Assembly: GCA_002376325.1 (NCBI GenBank)
Contig: DFMR01000080.1
Span: 1,593-9,820 of the forward strand
DNA: 8,228 nucleotides
Direction of reading: 5' to 3'
Origin: Proteobacteria bacterium UBA3588
GTDB taxonomy: Bacteria > Pseudomonadota > Gammaproteobacteria > Thiohalomonadales > Thiohalomonadaceae
Each line of letters opens with the position of its first letter. Position 1 is the first letter of the stretch. Below the pieces are notes generated by a model. It was not told the DNA's origin. It did not search any database and saw nothing but the letters and a program-made list of their open reading frames with translations. This document shows, piece by piece, positions 6,801 through 8,228 of the stretch. The position numbers were made by a program, and so were the translations under genes.

Positions 6801-8228
6801 GTTCGGTGCCTGCCGCGACATTACCGAGCGCAAACAGGCCGAGGCCGAGTTGCGCAGCACTGAGGAGATGCTGCGCCGCTTCATCGAGAACGCCCCGGTG
6901 GCGATGGCGATGCTCGATACGCAGATGCGCTATCTGTACGTGAGCCGGCGCTGGCTCTCCGATTTCGATCTCGAATCGCAACAGGTCATCGGCCGGAGCC
7001 ATTACGATGTCTTTCCCGACATACCCGAACAGTGGAAGGAGGTGCATGAACGTTGCCTGGCCGGCGCCATCGAGAAACGCGACGAGGACCCGTTTCCGCG
7101 CGCCGACGGCCATACCGACTGGGTCCATTGGGAGATCCATCCCTGGTACGAGGGCAGCGGTGCCATCGGCGGCATCGTCATCATGTCGGAGCTGGTCACC
7201 GAGAGGGTGGAGGCGCGGCAGGAACTGCACAAGCTGTCGCTGGCGGTGGAGCAGAGTCCCAACAGCATCGTAATCACCGGCCTCGACGGTACGATCGAAT
7301 ACGTCAACGCCGCGTTCGAGGCGGTTTCCGGCTACGCGCGCGCGGAGGTGATCGGCAAGAATCCCCGCATTCTGCAATCGGGGGAGACGCCGCGCGAGAC
7401 CTATATCGCCATGTGGGAGGCGCTCTCCCACGGTCGCGAGTGGCGCGGCGAGTTCGTCAACCGTCGCAAGAGCGGCGAGGCCTACGTGGAGTTCGCGCAG
7501 GTGGCGCCGATCCGCCAGGACGACGGCCGCATCACCCACTACCTGGCGATCAAGGAGGACATCACCGAACGCAAGCGCATCGGCCGCGAGCTCGATCACT
7601 ACCGTCACCATCTGGAGGAGCTGGTGGAGGCGCGCACCGGCGAGCTGGCGCTGGCCAACTATCGCCTGGGCAAGAGCGACCGGCGCATGAAGACCATGTT
7701 CTCCCTGAGCCAGGAAGCCAGCGGGATGGAGGAGCAGGCGCTGCTGCGCCACGGCCTGGAGCAGGCGGTACGACTGACCGACAGCGAGATCGGCTACCTC
7801 CATTTCGTGAACGATGACGAAGAGACCCTGGAGCTCTCCACCTGGAGCGCGGAGACGCTCAGGCAGTGCGACGCCGCCTACGATACCCATTACCCCGTGT
7901 CGCAGGCGGGGATCTGGGCCGACACGGTGCGCACGCACCAGCCGGTGATCCACAACGACTACCAGGGCATGAGCGGGCGCAAGGGATATCCCGAACACCA
8001 TGCCCACCTGATCCGCCATCTCGGCGTGCCGGTAGTCGACGGCGGCAAGGTGCGGATGGTGATGGGCGTCGGCAACAAGGCAAGCGACTACGACGACTCG
8101 GATATGCAGGAATTGCTGTCGATGGGCCTCGACCTTTGGCGCATCGTCACGCGCCACCGCGCCGAGGTGGCCCTCGCCGGCGCCAAGGAGGCGGCGGAGG
8201 GGGCCAATCGCGCCAAGAGCGCCTTCCT
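3865..8228 (+). CDS. Giant membrane-bound multi-PAS/GAF sensor histidine kinase, cut by the right edge
   Basis: The frame is open for 1454 codons to the edge. The ATG at 3865 is the first start after an in-frame TGA at 3856; its ribosome binding site is weak. Order by eye: transmembrane helix about 5-27; helical, probably periplasmic domain 28-164 with no family recognised; transmembrane helix 165-187; HAMP 188-240 (GDLEARV, DELGRMADSFNEM). Eight PAS domains follow at about 252-365, 375-490, 500-618, 636-744, 753-870, 879-990, 998-1115 and 1122-1237, most ending in DITERK or a variant. PAS 8 carries GKNPRILQSGETP, W1184, W1193 and VNRRK, resembling the PAS type of the redox sensor NifL. A coiled coil (about 1240-1275) leads to a GAF_2-like domain (about 1280-1430; HYPVSQAGIWAD, VIHNDY, GVGNKASDYD). 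The last residues, AKEAAEGANRAKSAF, are the usual lead-in to the HisKA phosphoacceptor segment, so a histidine kinase is strongly suggested, but the catalytic part is not in view. It may be co-transcribed with the HD-GYP gene, since the 111-bp gap shows no clear terminator. Confidence 0.93.
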   Translation, partial: MTIRLRLLLIALLPLLAVLLTLPVYLWANARNDAIFVRHLGLDSLVETTGRLIAVDQVFIDHPERPATRRQMAAAAQQLRKALAQLGETERSPLGRSLGDGVRSMLRQLDDIAAQPLSPNNRKEFTARMQARNERLLHTSQSLIDNALALGNAHVRAMHRTWNKTLLWLFGAYGTVLAMALVGTLFISRRIVGGLRLLRHGAAAISGGDLEARVALLGGDELGRMADSFNEMARRIDQLVTRLQQREQWLSVAQSAGGVGVWEWDAAGGITHWSPETEALYGLEPGTFRGDRQHWLELVHPDDVAQVAAAVEQWYSARGPFVIEYRIRLPSGEMRWLVSRGEAVCDADGKPIRLTGVNVDITERKRTEERLVASESRYRALVEQSLVGIYIIQDGVFRYVNPVFAGIFGYGGPEEIIDHMPFAELVAPEDRATVVASIERRIAGQVADAHYEFTGLRRDGGTVSVEVHGRALQYQGRPAVIGVILDITVREQSLRAIENERSRLRTLIQTIPDLVWLKDPEGVFLACNSTFERLVGKVEAEIVGKTDYDFLPQEAADFFRRKDRAAVAAGGPSVNEEWVTFAGEEHRRRLETIKTPMYDSDGRLVGVLGIGRDITERRAAEQALREKDQLLNEMSEMAHVGGWSFDALTGKGTWTEETARIHEIDPEQETNAELGLGFFHGESRRLIEAAVREAVETGTPYDLELDMVTAKGNHKWVRTIGFPVSESGKVVKVQGAIQDITERHQAVKALRESEALYRSLFDNMLNGFAYCKMLFDGDQPQDFVYLSVNDAFEKLTGLSGVVGRRVSEVIPGIREADPELFAVYGRVARSGVPEHLDSYVTALDMWFALSVYSPKRDYFVAVFDVVTERKRAEAALLASEAKLHAILDNAADAVFVTTPGGHFDYANQQAVALLDYTAQELRGMGIIDVAPPDELQRSLALFDLLLSKGHVRAELMMQRKDGGVVPVEVNAVRLPDGNLFGACRDITERKQAEAELRSTEEMLRRFIENAPVAMAMLDTQMRYLYVSRRWLSDFDLESQQVIGRSHYDVFPDIPEQWKEVHERCLAGAIEKRDEDPFPRADGHTDWVHWEIHPWYEGSGAIGGIVIMSELVTERVEARQELHKLSLAVEQSPNSIVITGLDGTIEYVNAAFEAVSGYARAEVIGKNPRILQSGETPRETYIAMWEALSHGREWRGEFVNRRKSGEAYVEFAQVAPIRQDDGRITHYLAIKEDITERKRIGRELDHYRHHLEELVEARTGELALANYRLGKSDRRMKTMFSLSQEASGMEEQALLRHGLEQAVRLTDSEIGYLHFVNDDEETLELSTWSAETLRQCDAAYDTHYPVSQAGIWADTVRTHQPVIHNDYQGMSGRKGYPEHHAHLIRHLGVPVVDGGKVRMVMGVGNKASDYDDSDMQELLSMGLDLWRIVTRHRAEVALAGAKEAAEGANRAKSAF

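Noticed and set aside
4153..8157. Minus-strand open frame of 1334 codons opposite the kinase gene
   Set aside because: It runs antisense to a clear chain of PAS and GAF domains, has low-complexity His/Arg/Leu-rich content without recognisable domains, and is a usual by-product of GC-rich codon bias.
1..8228. Mobile elements, CRISPR arrays, tRNA or rRNA genes
   Set aside because: No transposase or integrase words, no spaced repeat arrays and no tRNA-like or rRNA-like stretches were seen on either strand.

Overview
This window looks like chromosomal DNA of a GC-rich Pseudomonadota, most likely a gamma- or betaproteobacterium. I infer this from the high-GC codon usage and from the kind of signalling proteins present: PAS-rich sensors next to an RpfG-like REC-HD-GYP protein. 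The sequence alone does not fix the genus.

Layout from left to right. (1) Positions 1-1436, minus strand: the first 478 codons of a cytoplasmic sensor with PAS-GAF-PAS-PAS order, whose output end lies beyond the left edge. (2) 1437-1763: an intergenic stretch with an 18-bp perfect palindrome, a 10-bp palindrome just upstream of the sensor start, and two GTTAA words spaced exactly 11 bp apart. (3) 1764-2283, plus strand: a broken gene for a small membrane protein resembling VIT1/CCC1-related proteins, carrying one in-frame stop and two apparent one-base losses. (4) 2284-2619: a regulatory-looking region with three GTTA words at exact 11-bp spacing, an AT-rich patch with a repeated TTGATACA, and a leader that can fold into a three-helix arrangement with alternative pairings. 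(5) 2620-3753, plus strand: an intact response regulator with a receiver domain and a complete HD-GYP cyclic-di-GMP phosphodiesterase domain. (6) 3865-8228, plus strand: the first 1454 codons of a very large membrane-bound sensor kinase with two transmembrane helices, a periplasmic helical domain, HAMP, eight PAS domains and a GAF. The window stops just where the phosphoacceptor (HisKA) domain should begin.

How it fits together. The HD-GYP regulator and the giant kinase lie in the same direction, 111 bp apart with no clear terminator between them. The simplest reading is a two-component pair: many inputs are integrated by the kinase, phosphate passes to the receiver, and HD-GYP breaks down cyclic-di-GMP. 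The divergent PAS-GAF protein may be another sensor of the same network. The pairing is inferred from position. No mobile element, CRISPR array, tRNA or rRNA was seen. The main points for a second look are the 11-bp GTTA repeats (every TTAA I found in the window is a GTTAA in one of the intergenic regions), the decayed transporter-like gene, and the structured leader of the HD-GYP gene.
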